DNA of 64,000 bases from Ornithinibacillus halotolerans (GTDB taxonomy: Bacteria > Bacillota > Bacilli > Bacillales > Amphibacillaceae): NCBI RefSeq assembly GCF_014637405.1, contig NZ_BMEY01000007.1, positions 138,050 to 202,049 on the forward strand, written 5' to 3'. A program made the translations under genes and the position numbers. A model generated the notes under the pieces. It saw only the letters and a program-made list of their open reading frames with translations, made no database searches and was not told the DNA's origin. Shown piece by piece: positions 1-8,301 of the stretch (position 1 is the stretch's first letter; each line of letters begins with the position of its first letter).

Positions 1-1
1 A

Positions 2-160
2 ATCGAGAAACATTTAGCAAAAAATGAAAAATGGTTAAATAAGCCTGAAGAAAAAATACGTACATTTGAAAAAGAAATGGTCGAATGGAACAGTCGATTT
101 ATGAAAACAATCAATGAAATTGAATCATGGATGAAGGAATTGGAAAAAAGGATGGAATAA
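2..160 (+). CDS. C-terminal end of an uncharacterised protein (partial)
   Basis: An open frame enters from the left edge and stops with TAA at 158-160, leaving 52 residues. They are rich in Lys, Glu and Trp and look like an amphipathic helical or coiled-coil tail. The beginning lies outside the window. I do not recognise the family, and only the open frame and the helix-like composition can be stated. Confidence 0.5.
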   Translation: MEKHLAKNEKWLNKPEEKIRTFEKEMVEWNSRFMKTINEIESWMKELEKRME

Positions 161-233
161 TTCTTGAATAACAGACATAAAATAGTAAGATAATTCGAAT
201 ATTTTTAATGAACCAGTTGAAGGAGGTATTAAT

Positions 234-497
234 GTGGGATATATATTACCTATTCAACAACATGAGTATACGGATTATCAAAAAAGGATGTTTGTTAAGA
301 GAAGGAACATTGAGGCTGTTAAGAAAACGTATAAAACTGAGTTACAATTATCCTATGAAGAGTTAAAACGTGAGAAGGATAACCCTAATCAGCCCGTTGC
401 ATTAAGACAGAGGGAATTATACAACGAGCAGGCATCTACAGAAGAGATATTGATTGAACTTACAGGCCTAGGTAAGCATATAAATGAACGGATATAA
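234..497 (+). CDS. Small uncharacterised protein, 87 aa
   Basis: GTG start at 234 with a strong AGGAGG at 221-226 (7-nt spacing). The ATG two bases earlier is in another frame and opens nothing. The product is hydrophilic, charged and probably helical (a Lys/Arg/Glu-rich middle), with no signal peptide, membrane segment or cysteine. It ends just before a strong terminator at 501-526 that it appears to share with the convergent DUF421 gene. I do not recognise the family. The ribosome binding site and terminator make it a real gene; no function is claimed. Confidence 0.7.
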   Translation: MGYILPIQQHEYTDYQKRMFVKRRNIEAVKKTYKTELQLSYEELKREKDNPNQPVALRQRELYNEQASTEEILIELTGLGKHINERI

Positions 498-500
498 TAA

Positions 501-530
501 AACCCGCTACGAATGTGTAGCGGGTTTTAT
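501..530. terminator. Bidirectional intrinsic terminator
   Basis: A 10-bp perfect stem (501-510 with 517-526, GC-rich core CCCGCTAC) and a 6-nt loop is followed by TTTT on the plus strand and preceded by AAAA, so it can also end the convergent minus-strand gene. Confidence 0.8.
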
Positions 531-537
531 AATGAAA

Positions 538-1293
538 TTATTTTTTTGGTTTTCCTCTATTTACATACGGTAATACTAACATTTCTTCATCTTTTAAGTA
601 CTCTGCATAAAATACATCTTCTACTCGATCAAAACCTTGCTCTTTTAATTCTTCCATTAACCATTCCTCAGTTAAATTCTTTTCCTCTAAATTATCATAT
701 ATAATTTCCCCATCATTAATTAATGTAACGGAAAGATTTGTTGGTTGTGGAGCAAGTTTCATATCTTTTCTTGTTGGATTTTGAAAATCTGATTTCTTCA
801 TCACAGAAATGGTCCCATTCGTTTCTAATATCGCATATTCTACTTCACGAAGGGTGAAGATGTCTTTTTCACGTAGTAAATGTTGTAACTGATTGACATC
901 TAATTTATTTTTTTTCATCACATCACGAATTAGTTTACCTCTGCGAATTACAATTTCTGGTTGTCCTTCCAGTAAAGCACGAGTTCCTTTAAACTTTTGG
1001 GTAATAATTTCTATGACATATAATAGTGCGCCCCATAAAAAAAGAACATAAGCCATTTCCATTATCCCGGCCTTATCATCAAACAATGCATTTCCAACAA
1101 GCTCACCAAGAATAATAGCTGAAATAAAATCAAAAGCAGTAAGTTGGGAAATTTGCGTTTTTCCAAGAATTTTTGTTAATGCATATAAGGCAACGAAACC
1201 AAAAATAGTGTCAACAAACATTTGAGAATAGGATAGCACTTTAAATGTCCCCTTTCCAAGTTTAGTTTTACCAACATGAATGAAGTCATTCAT
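538..1293 (-). CDS. DUF421 (YetF/YdfS-type) membrane protein
   Basis: 251 residues. The N-terminal part has about three membrane segments, with the family-type stretch containing LGKTQISQLTAFDFISAIILG near residues 43-63. A soluble alpha/beta C-terminal domain (about 95-240) carries the usual GQPEIVIRRGKL and ITLREVEYAI-like segments. Members such as B. subtilis YetF and YdfS are inner-membrane proteins, and some relatives act in the spore membrane; the biochemical role is unclear. The start is uncertain: the ATG at 1293 has no good SD, and an internal Met near residue 26 would fit homologue length better. Its upstream side is the 52-bp tandem array. Confidence 0.75.
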   Translation of the reverse strand: MNDFIHVGKTKLGKGTFKVLSYSQMFVDTIFGFVALYALTKILGKTQISQLTAFDFISAIILGELVGNALFDDKAGIMEMAYVLFLWGALLYVIEIITQKFKGTRALLEGQPEIVIRRGKLIRDVMKKNKLDVNQLQHLLREKDIFTLREVEYAILETNGTISVMKKSDFQNPTRKDMKLAPQPTNLSVTLINDGEIIYDNLEEKNLTEEWLMEELKEQGFDRVEDVFYAEYLKDEEMLVLPYVNRGKPKK

Positions 1294-1329
1294 TTATAGT
1301 AGGGGACAAGGAGATGATTCGTGCTCATA

Positions 1330-1978
1330 AGGAGAAAAAAATAAGTAGTCTCTTGCGTGTGATGAGTACCTGAAGGAAGAGAAATTATGGAGCAACGGTC
1401 ACTCATACGCTTGATGAGTGCCCGAAGGAAGAAAATTTAGGCGGTAACGGTCACTCATATGCCTGATGAGTGACCGAAGGAAGAAAAAATAAGTAGTAAC
1501 GGTCACTCATATGCCTGATGAGTGCCCAAAGGAAGAGAAATAATGGAGCAACGGTCACTCATACGCTTGATGAGTGCCCGAAGGAAGAAAAATTAGGCGG
1601 TAACGGTCACTCATATGTTTGGTGAGTGCCCAAAGGAAGAAAAATTAGGCGGTAACGGTCACTCATATGCCTGATGAGTGCCCGAAGGAAGAGAAATTTA
1701 GGCGGTAACGGTCACTCATAGGCCTGATGAGTGCCCGAAGAGAGAAAAAATAAGTAGTAACGGTCACTCATATGCCTAATGAGTGCCCGAAGGAAGAGAA
1801 ATTAGGCGGTAACGGTCACTCATACGCTTGATGAGTGCCCGAAGGAAGAGAAAATAAGTAGTAACGGTCACTCATATGCCTGATGAATGCCCGAGGGAAG
1901 AGAAAATTAAGTAGTAACGTCACTCATATGCCTGATGAGTGCCCAAAGGAATAAAAATCAGATAATAACGGTCACACT
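1330..1978. repeat. Tandem array 1: about 12 copies of a 52-bp hairpin-forming unit
   Basis: The core GGTCACTCAT occurs at 1397, 1449, 1501, 1553, 1605, 1657, 1710, 1762, 1814 and 1866, with decayed copies near 1345, 1919 and 1970. All intervals are 52 bp except one of 53. Each unit contains an inverted repeat, GGTCACTCAT - 7 nt - ATGAGTGCCC; it is perfect (ATGAGTGACC) in the copy at 1463-1472. The remainder alternates between TTAGGCGGTAAC, AATAAGTAGTAAC and AATTATGGAGCAAC variants. 52 is not a multiple of 3 and no long frame is kept, so it is not coding. There are no unique spacers, so it is not a CRISPR. Confidence 0.95.
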
Positions 1979-2023
1979 ACGTTATTAAGGATCTTCAATT
2001 TTCAATAAAACTAATAAACATCA

Positions 2024-2070
2024 TAAAAACAAGTATGTGAACCCCAAATGATAGGTTTCACATACTTGTT
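2024..2070 (-). terminator. Terminator of the yjcHGF operon
   Basis: A long stem (about 2028-2043 with 2055-2070, sharing AACAAGTATGTGAA and its complement) lies directly downstream of yjcF and runs into a U-rich tract on the minus strand. Confidence 0.75.
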
Positions 2071-2090
2071 ATTCTAGAACCTAAATTCTT

Positions 2091-2516
2091 TTAACTTAAC
2101 TCTTTAATCATCGTTACATGTGGAATGCCTGCATCAAGAAACTCGTCAGATACAGTTTGATAGCCGAGTTTTTGATAAAAGTCTTCTGCATGTGTTTGTG
2201 CATTTAATTTTGCTTTTAGATAACCTTTTTCCTTAATAATCATTTCCATCTCATGGATAATTGCTTTACCAATCGATTTTCCACGGTATTCTTTAAGGAC
2301 ACAGATTCTTTCTAACTTACCATATTCCTCTACGAAGCGAAGTCTACTTGCAGCAACTGGACGATCATTCTCATAACCAATAAAATGGATAGCTACATCT
2401 TCGTACTCATCAATTTCTATGTCCATCGGTACGTTTTGCTCGTCTACAAAAACTTCTTTTCGAACGAGAAAAGCATGCTCTTTTTCTTCCGGTGTCGTTA
2501 CTTCTTTAATGATCAT
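2091..2516 (-). CDS. yjcF: GNAT-family N-acetyltransferase, YjcF-like
   Basis: 141 residues from the ATG at 2516, which overlaps the yjcG stop as ATGA (2513-2516); the longer frame upstream lies inside yjcG. It has the family hallmarks: VRKEVFVDEQNVP near the N-terminus, LERICVLKEYRGKSIGKAII as the acetyl-CoA-binding V-x-x-x-x-R-G-x-x-x-G region, LNAQTHAEDFYQKLGYQ, and an LDAGIPHVTM tail. In B. subtilis the same three genes (yjcF, yjcG, yjcH) form one unit, and the order here is the same. The substrate is unknown. Translational coupling to yjcG suggests a shared task. Confidence 0.88.
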   Translation of the reverse strand: MIIKEVTTPEEKEHAFLVRKEVFVDEQNVPMDIEIDEYEDVAIHFIGYENDRPVAASRLRFVEEYGKLERICVLKEYRGKSIGKAIIHEMEMIIKEKGYLKAKLNAQTHAEDFYQKLGYQTVSDEFLDAGIPHVTMIKELS

Positions 2517-3031
2517 AACAGTTCCTTTCCAAATACAAATGTTTCTAAAACGGTCCATGAACCATTTTCTAATTGATATAGGAGTTGAAAACGATCTACT
2601 TCTTCTTCAAATTGAAAGCTTCTCATCTTTAATCTGCCAAAAATATCCGAGTATTCATCATCAAGCAATTTTTGACCGATTGTAATATGTGGCACAAAAG
2701 CAAAGCGTTTGTTTTGGGGAAACTTACCTGTATGAAGTTTCTCGTATAGTTCTGTTAAACTCGGTTCTGGTTCGACTTTTAAATAGATTGTGTTAGTTAC
2801 AGGAACAAAAGAACTAGCTTTATTTATACGAATAGTAAAAGGCTTTGTTTCATTTGCGACACGTTTCATCTCAGGAATTAATTCATCAATCATATCATCA
2901 TCGGCATCGAATGCTTCCTTGATAGTAATATGTGGTGGAATTAAAGGGTAGTGTGGGTCATACCGCTTACGATAAGAATTAGCTTCATCTTGTATTTCTT
3001 TTGATGGAAAAATTGCAATACCGTATTTCAT
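2513..3031 (-). CDS. yjcG: 2H phosphoesterase / 2'-5' RNA ligase-like protein YjcG
   Basis: 172 residues, the normal length for YjcG. Both catalytic H-x-T motifs of the 2H superfamily are present: HIT at 34-36 (PPHITIKE) and HIT at 115-117 (VPHITIGQ). 2H enzymes hydrolyse or ligate 2',5'- or cyclic phosphodiester bonds in RNA or nucleotides; the substrate of YjcG is not established. It is the middle gene of the yjcH-yjcG-yjcF unit and its stop overlaps the yjcF start by four bases. Its ATG at 3031 has a good upstream purine tract (AGGAGG on the minus strand). Confidence 0.9.
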   Translation of the reverse strand: MKYGIAIFPSKEIQDEANSYRKRYDPHYPLIPPHITIKEAFDADDDMIDELIPEMKRVANETKPFTIRINKASSFVPVTNTIYLKVEPEPSLTELYEKLHTGKFPQNKRFAFVPHITIGQKLLDDEYSDIFGRLKMRSFQFEEEVDRFQLLYQLENGSWTVLETFVFGKELL

Positions 3032-3144
3032 GTCATAACCTCCTATTTAATGTTAGAAATGTTCATTTCATCTGTTACTCTTAATGTAAAACAAATTGTT
3101 TCACAATGAAAGTTTTTTTTACTAAATTATAAGAAAATAGTTAG

Positions 3145-3885
3145 TTAATCCTCATTGAAAATTGCTTTTAAGGCATTTTCCATATCATTTTGCCAATATT
3201 TCCACGTATGTTCTCCATCCGGGATTTCTTTATAAAAATATGTTAATCCTTTTTGTTCAAGTAATTCTTTTAATTTACGATTAGGTGTTAGAAAATCAAC
3301 TTCAGGTTCTTTTGTTGTATGAACAGCTGTCTCTGCCGTTCCTATTGTATGGTATATTTCAAGAGAGTGGAGGTTTGTTGCTTTTTCTACGATATCTAGC
3401 ACAACATCATCCACTAGTGGTGATTGAATAATAACTTTTCCAAATGTATTTGGGTATCTCACCGCCATCGTTAAGGCTAGAGTACCAGCTAAGGAATCTC
3501 CCATTAATGCACGGGTTCCGCCCATGTGGTAAGTTGGAAGAATATCATCCAATAATGGAACTACTTCCTTCATTAAAAATTTACTATATGCATCATATTG
3601 CTCACCTGATGGGTGGTATTTTTTTAATCGATCATAACGATCTTTATAATGTATTCCAATAAAGACAGTGTTTTCTATTTCTGCATCATCATGTAAACGG
3701 TCACTAAATGTTGCAACCCGTCCCATTTGATAATAATCATTACCGTCTTGCATAATACATAGATGGTATTTATATAACGGAGAAAAAGATTCCGGTTGGT
3801 AAATCTTTAAGACAAGTGTTTCACCTAAGAAATTACTATTAATTTCTTTTTCTAGCATTTTTCCTTTTCTAGCCAAGTTATTCAC
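3145..3885 (-). CDS. yjcH: Esterase-fold hydrolase YjcH (esterase D / enterochelin-esterase-like)
   Basis: 246 residues with an alpha/beta-hydrolase fold. The nucleophile elbow is GDSLAG (Ser131). The likely catalytic His is in DGEHTWKYW near residue 227, and an Asp lies around 197 (EPEVDFLTPNRK). The IMQDGNDYYQMGR stretch and HPSGEQYDAY match B. subtilis YjcH closely. The frame opens with GTG at 3885 behind a weak GGTG-containing region; Met10 is an alternative start. It is the promoter-proximal gene of yjcHGF, 113 bp from yjcG. No signal peptide is seen, so it should be cytoplasmic. The substrate is unknown. Confidence 0.85.
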   Translation of the reverse strand: MNNLARKGKMLEKEINSNFLGETLVLKIYQPESFSPLYKYHLCIMQDGNDYYQMGRVATFSDRLHDDAEIENTVFIGIHYKDRYDRLKKYHPSGEQYDAYSKFLMKEVVPLLDDILPTYHMGGTRALMGDSLAGTLALTMAVRYPNTFGKVIIQSPLVDDVVLDIVEKATNLHSLEIYHTIGTAETAVHTTKEPEVDFLTPNRKLKELLEQKGLTYFYKEIPDGEHTWKYWQNDMENALKAIFNED

Positions 3886-3992
3886 CCCATTAGTATGTCC
3901 ATTCCACTAGCTCGACATCATGCTAGCTTTATGTCTTAAGCTTATTAAAAATATAGAGGAAGTCAAGTAGATAGAGTATGGCTACCATAATC

Positions 3993-4017
3993 TAAAAATG
4001 GGGGAGAGTGCCCCCAT
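3993..4017 (-). terminator. Terminator of the ABC exporter operon
   Basis: GGGGG and CCCCC arms separated by 6 nt (about 4000-4015), followed on the minus strand by ATTTTTAG, lie just after the stop of the minus-strand ABC gene ending at 4029. Confidence 0.8.
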
Positions 4018-4028
4018 TCATATAATTA

Positions 4029-5864
4029 TTAACTTCCGACTACCTCTTTTAGTTGACCTTTATATAAGTCATAATAGTTTTGTTTCAGTTCTAATAATTC
4101 TTCATGATTTCCTTTTTCTAAAATATGACCATGTTCCAGCATAACGATTTGATCTGCTTCTTGAATCGTGTTTAGACGATGAGCAATAATGAAACTAGTT
4201 CTGCCTTTCATTAATTCTTGAAGTGCTTCTTGAATCTTAAGTTCTGTAATGGTATCAATATTACTTGTTGCTTCATCTAGAATTAAAATAGTTGGTTCTG
4301 CAATAAATGCTCTTGCAATCGTTAATAACTGCTTTTGTCCTTGACTGATTCCACTGCCATCTTGATCAAGAATTGTATCGTAACCATTAGGGAGTTTTTC
4401 AATGAAATCATGTGCATTTGCTTTTTTGGCAGCTTCCATTACTTCTTCATCACTCGCATGTAAACGACCATAACGAATATTTTCTCGTATAGTGTTATGG
4501 AAGAGGAAGGAGTCTTGTAATACAAATGCCATATGCGAACGTAAACTCTTCCTAGTAATATCTTTTAAATCAATACCATCCAGTGTGATTTTACCCCCGT
4601 CATAATTATAAAAACGAGAAATTAGGTTAATAATCGTCGTTTTACCAGCACCAGTATGCCCTACAAAAGCAACAGATTGACCGGGCTTAGCTTCAAAGGA
4701 AACCTTATCAATAATAGTTTCTTCTTCATAAGCAAAGGATACATTTTCAAATTTAAAATGTCCTTTTGTTTCCTTTAACTCGATAGCTTTATCTTCATCT
4801 AATTCTTCTTCATCTTCATCGATAACATTAAATACTCTTTCCGCACCAGCTACTGCAGAAAGTAGTAAGTTGAATTGGTTAGAAAGTTCGTTTAATGGAC
4901 GAGTAAATTGACGGGCATATTCTGCGAAAATAACAATAATACCTACAGATACAAGCCCCTCTGTATTTACCACTAAAATACCACCGACAAGTGCAATCAT
5001 TCCGAAGCTTAAAAAGTTAAGCATATTCATAACTTTTGGTATAAAACCAGCAATCGTTAATGCCCAAAATCCGGAATGCTTTAAATCTTTATTTCTAACT
5101 TCGAATTCATCAATAACCCGATCTTCTTGTGAATATGTCTTTACAACATGCTGCCCAGAAACGGTTTCTTCTACATAACCATTCAATTCCCCCAGACGTT
5201 TTTGTTGCAACTTATATAATGGACCAGTACGACGTGTAATCCATCTAGTAGCAAAAAACATGACTGGAACAATTGACATCGTTACGACAGTTAGAATGGG
5301 ACTTAAATAAATCATAACCGCTATAGTACCTACTAATGTTAAAACACTAGAGAATACTTGAATCACTGATTGGTTCAAAGTGTTATTGACATTATCAATA
5401 TCATTCGTAATACGACTCATTAACTCTCCGTGTTGCCTTTTATCAAAATAGGCAATTGGTAAGCGATGGAATTTATGAAAGAGTTCTGTACGTAAATCAT
5501 ATACGGTATTTTGTGCAATTCCTACCATGAAAAAGCTTTGCAGGAAAACAGATAGTGAGTTTAATATATACACTGCAATTAAGCCGATAACGAGTAACCC
5601 TAATCCATCTACTGCTTTTTTAACAATAAAATTATCAATTGCCATCCCAACCATGTATGGGCCAAGTAAGCTCATTGCAGAACTAATAACGACCATAAGT
5701 ACTACAAGCCATAATCGCATTTTTTCACGTGCGAGGTAAGACCATATTCGTTTAATTGTTCCCCATGTGTTCTTTGCACGTTTTTTTGTAACTTCCTCGG
5801 AAATATTCTCAATTGGAATTTTCTCATATTGAAAGGGAGCTTTTAACTGCTGTTTAACGGACAT
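4029..5864 (-). CDS. ABC exporter half-transporter, catalytically canonical subunit (YfiC-like)
   Basis: 611 residues from the ATG at 5864, which has AAAGGAG 7-10 nt upstream; the longer frame lacks an SD. An N-terminal extension of about 45 residues is followed by six membrane helices (about 50-340) and a C-terminal nucleotide-binding domain. Walker A is GHTGAGKTT, Q-loop VLQD, signature ISQGQKQ, Walker B LILDEAT with catalytic Glu, and the switch His is in IIAHRLNT. It overlaps the upstream YfiB-like gene by 11 nt. The partner has degenerate catalytic residues, so the two should form a heterodimeric exporter like B. subtilis YfiBC or BmrCD. The substrate is unknown; drugs or lipids are typical for the family. 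Confidence 0.88.
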   Translation of the reverse strand: MSVKQQLKAPFQYEKIPIENISEEVTKKRAKNTWGTIKRIWSYLAREKMRLWLVVLMVVISSAMSLLGPYMVGMAIDNFIVKKAVDGLGLLVIGLIAVYILNSLSVFLQSFFMVGIAQNTVYDLRTELFHKFHRLPIAYFDKRQHGELMSRITNDIDNVNNTLNQSVIQVFSSVLTLVGTIAVMIYLSPILTVVTMSIVPVMFFATRWITRRTGPLYKLQQKRLGELNGYVEETVSGQHVVKTYSQEDRVIDEFEVRNKDLKHSGFWALTIAGFIPKVMNMLNFLSFGMIALVGGILVVNTEGLVSVGIIVIFAEYARQFTRPLNELSNQFNLLLSAVAGAERVFNVIDEDEEELDEDKAIELKETKGHFKFENVSFAYEEETIIDKVSFEAKPGQSVAFVGHTGAGKTTIINLISRFYNYDGGKITLDGIDLKDITRKSLRSHMAFVLQDSFLFHNTIRENIRYGRLHASDEEVMEAAKKANAHDFIEKLPNGYDTILDQDGSGISQGQKQLLTIARAFIAEPTILILDEATSNIDTITELKIQEALQELMKGRTSFIIAHRLNTIQEADQIVMLEHGHILEKGNHEELLELKQNYYDLYKGQLKEVVGS

Positions 5865-7584
5865 CTGGATACTCCTTTCCAAATTGTGATTCCACAATTC
5901 GTTGATACAACTCAGATTCTTTTAGTAATTCTTCATGTGTTCCAATAGATAACATCTTTCCTTCATCGAGAAGCAGGATTCGATCTGCTTTCATCGCAGT
6001 AGAAATCTTTTGAGTAATGATGAAAAGGGTGTTTAAATCATCTTGAATCGCTTCGAGTAATCTTGCCTCTGTAGCTAAGTCTAGGGCACTCGTACTGTCA
6101 TCAAGCATAAGAATTCTTGGTTTCCTAATTAATGCTCTTGCAATAGAGATACGCTGCTTTTGTCCCCCAGATAAGTTGACCCCTTTTTGCCCAATTTGTG
6201 TTTGGTATTGATTCGGTAAGTCCATTATTGTTTGATGGATTTGCGCATCACTTGCCGCTTTTAATACTTCATCATGGGTTGCGTTATCTTTTCCCCAAGC
6301 AATATTATCAATAATAGGACCACTGAAAAGAAGTGGACTTTGTGGAACATATCCGATACTTTTCCGTAGGTTATCTAATTTATAAGAAGAGATCGGTTTA
6401 TCGTCAATATATAATTCCCCATATGTTGTGTCATATAACCTAGGGATAAGCTGGAATAGGGAAGACTTTCCTGAACCGGTTGCTCCGATAATCGCTAGCT
6501 TTTCTCCAGGTTTAACAGTAAATGAAATGTCTCGTAGCACATAATCATCAGATGTAGGGTATTTAAAGGAAACATGTTTAAATTCTACTTTTCCATCGAT
6601 AACCTTTTGCTTATCATCTGCATCCTCTTTATCCAATAGGTCCACTTCTTCGTCGAGCAATTCCCCAATTCTTTCTGCTGAAGCTTTCGTCCGTGAAAGT
6701 GCCATAATGATAAATGAGAACATCGATATTGCCATAGCAACACGCATCGCATAGTTAACGATTGCTACAACATCCCCGACGTCTGCCGTACCAGCAATGG
6801 ATTGAGTATTACCGAACCAAATGATCGCAATAATACTTAAGTTCATCACAAATAGTAGTATTGGCATGGAAGCTTCAATAAAACGGAATGTAAATCGAGT
6901 AGTATCACGTAAATCAGTATTAGCCTCTTCAAAACGATCTTGTTCATGATTTCGTCTGAAAAATGCTTTAATTAGTCGCATCCCAGCAAGGTTCTCTTGC
7001 ATCACTTGGTTAACATTATCAATTTTCTCTTGAACACGACTAAATAATTTCGATGCTTTCTTAAGTACCCATAATAAAAATCCAATTAAAACTGGTACAG
7101 AAATTAAGAAAATAATAGCAAGTCTTGGATTAACGATAAAGGCCATAATTACTCCACCTAAAGCAAGTAGTGGTGCTTTAGCCATAATTCGTAGAGCCAT
7201 GAAAATCGTGTTTTGAATTTGTCGAACATCATTTGTAAATAGAGTCATCAAATGTGATGTTGCAAAACGATTTAAGTTAGCAAACGAGAATTCTTGTATT
7301 TTACGAAATAATCGCTCACGAATGTCATATGCAAACCCCCAGCTAACGTGGGATGCAAAGAATGAGTTCGTAATACCAGTAATAAATGAGAAAAGTGCCA
7401 TTGCTATCATGATACTTCCCCACATTACGATATTGTTTAAGTCACCATTCTGAATTCCATAATCAATCATCTTCCCTAAAAAGAAGGGGAGAAGTAAGTC
7501 GACAGCAAGTTCCACGAGCATTAATAAAAATGCAATAACTGCAGTCAATTTGTACGGCTTTAAAAAAGAAAAAACAGATCTCAC
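5854..7584 (-). CDS. ABC exporter half-transporter, degenerate subunit (YfiB-like)
   Basis: 576 residues from the GTG at 7584 (RSVFSFLKPYK begins the protein). A GGGGG tract lies 10 nt upstream, whereas the upstream extension in frame is AT-rich and unlikely to be translated. Six membrane helices are followed by an NBD with Walker A GATGSGKSS, Q-loop VPQSPLLF and an intact LSGGQKQR signature. The Walker B is LMLDDST, so the catalytic Glu is Asp, and the H-loop reads IITQKIST, with Gln instead of His. This is the pattern of the non-hydrolysing site in heterodimeric exporters. It is the first gene of a two-gene operon. The intergenic region upstream holds the 42-bp tandem array 2. Confidence 0.88.
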   Translation of the reverse strand: MRSVFSFLKPYKLTAVIAFLLMLVELAVDLLLPFFLGKMIDYGIQNGDLNNIVMWGSIMIAMALFSFITGITNSFFASHVSWGFAYDIRERLFRKIQEFSFANLNRFATSHLMTLFTNDVRQIQNTIFMALRIMAKAPLLALGGVIMAFIVNPRLAIIFLISVPVLIGFLLWVLKKASKLFSRVQEKIDNVNQVMQENLAGMRLIKAFFRRNHEQDRFEEANTDLRDTTRFTFRFIEASMPILLFVMNLSIIAIIWFGNTQSIAGTADVGDVVAIVNYAMRVAMAISMFSFIIMALSRTKASAERIGELLDEEVDLLDKEDADDKQKVIDGKVEFKHVSFKYPTSDDYVLRDISFTVKPGEKLAIIGATGSGKSSLFQLIPRLYDTTYGELYIDDKPISSYKLDNLRKSIGYVPQSPLLFSGPIIDNIAWGKDNATHDEVLKAASDAQIHQTIMDLPNQYQTQIGQKGVNLSGGQKQRISIARALIRKPRILMLDDSTSALDLATEARLLEAIQDDLNTLFIITQKISTAMKADRILLLDEGKMLSIGTHEELLKESELYQRIVESQFGKEYPDVR

Positions 7585-7790
7585 GAAAAATGTACCCCCA
7601 TTGTTGGAATTGTAAATCTTTTTACAATATAAAAATATAATCGCTATTTTATTATAAAGGATAAACAAGATTAGTTCCAAGAATTTATTTCGTGTTTCGA
7701 ATGAATTTTGTGAATGTGGTGATAGGAGTGGGAGTTTGTTGATTGGTAATCATTAAAATACTTGGGGCTTAAGGCAGGGTAACTCCTGTG

Positions 7791-8189
7791 ATGGTCGCAT
7801 ACTTTGAGTTTATGGTAGGATAAGCGCTGTACAAGGGCACATACCATCCGGGCAAGGGCACATACATGAGTTAAAAGGGTACATACCATCCGGGCAAGAG
7901 CACATACTCGAGTTAAAAGGGAGCATACCAGCCGAGCAAGGTCACAAACTTGAGGTAAAAGGGTACATACCATCCGGGCAAGGGCACATACTCGAGTTAT
8001 AAGGGTGCATAGCAGCCGGACAAGGGCACATACTCGAGGTGTAAGGGGACATATCAGCCGAGCAAGGTCACAAACTTGAGGTAAAAGGGTACATACCAAC
8101 TGGGCAAGGGCACATACTCGAGTTAAAAGGGAGCATACCACCTAGGCAAGGACACATACATGAGATATAAGGTCACATCACTCCTAGAA
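7791..8189. repeat. Tandem array 2: 19 monomers of 21 bp (42-bp A-B unit)
   Basis: Monomers begin (AAGG) at 7833, 7854, 7875, 7896, 7917, 7938, 7959, 7980, 8001, 8022, 8043, 8064, 8085, 8106, 8127, 8148 and 8169: exactly 21 bp apart, 17 in a row, with no indel. Two decayed monomers at 7791 and 7812 keep register. Type A is AAGGGCACATACTCGAGTTA and type B is AAGGGTACATACCATCCGGG, alternating; some A copies read AAGGTCACAAACTTGAGGT, as in array 5. A 156-codon minus-strand frame (7671-8141) crosses the array only because 21 is a multiple of 3; it has no SD and no family resemblance, so I do not annotate it. Confidence 0.95.
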
Positions 8190-8257
8190 TGGTGAGTATA
8201 CTTGGAATCCAATGATAGTATCTAAACACGATTAAGACCATTCTCTACTAATCCAAT

Positions 8258-8290
8258 AGAAAAACCCTCTCCTTATAAAGAGAGAGGGAA
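8258..8290 (-). terminator. Terminator of the DUF2207 gene
   Basis: The stem CCCTCTC (8265-8271) pairs with GAGAGGG (8282-8288) and is followed on the minus strand by TTTTTC. It lies between the DUF2207 stop (8302) and array 2. Confidence 0.75.
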
Positions 8291-8301
8291 TCTAATAGAT
8301 A

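Noticed and set aside
1330..1978. Possible CRISPR array
   Set aside because: Units are contiguous with no unique spacers and there are no cas genes in the window; the same holds for the other four arrays.
2385..2685. Plus-strand frames opposite yjcF/yjcG
   Set aside because: Antisense shadows of two well-supported genes.
7671..8141. 156-codon minus-strand frame over array 2 with a Cys/Leu heptad-like pattern
   Set aside because: It is a by-product of the 21-bp repeat (7 codons); no SD, no family, and the repeat is shared with non-coding arrays.
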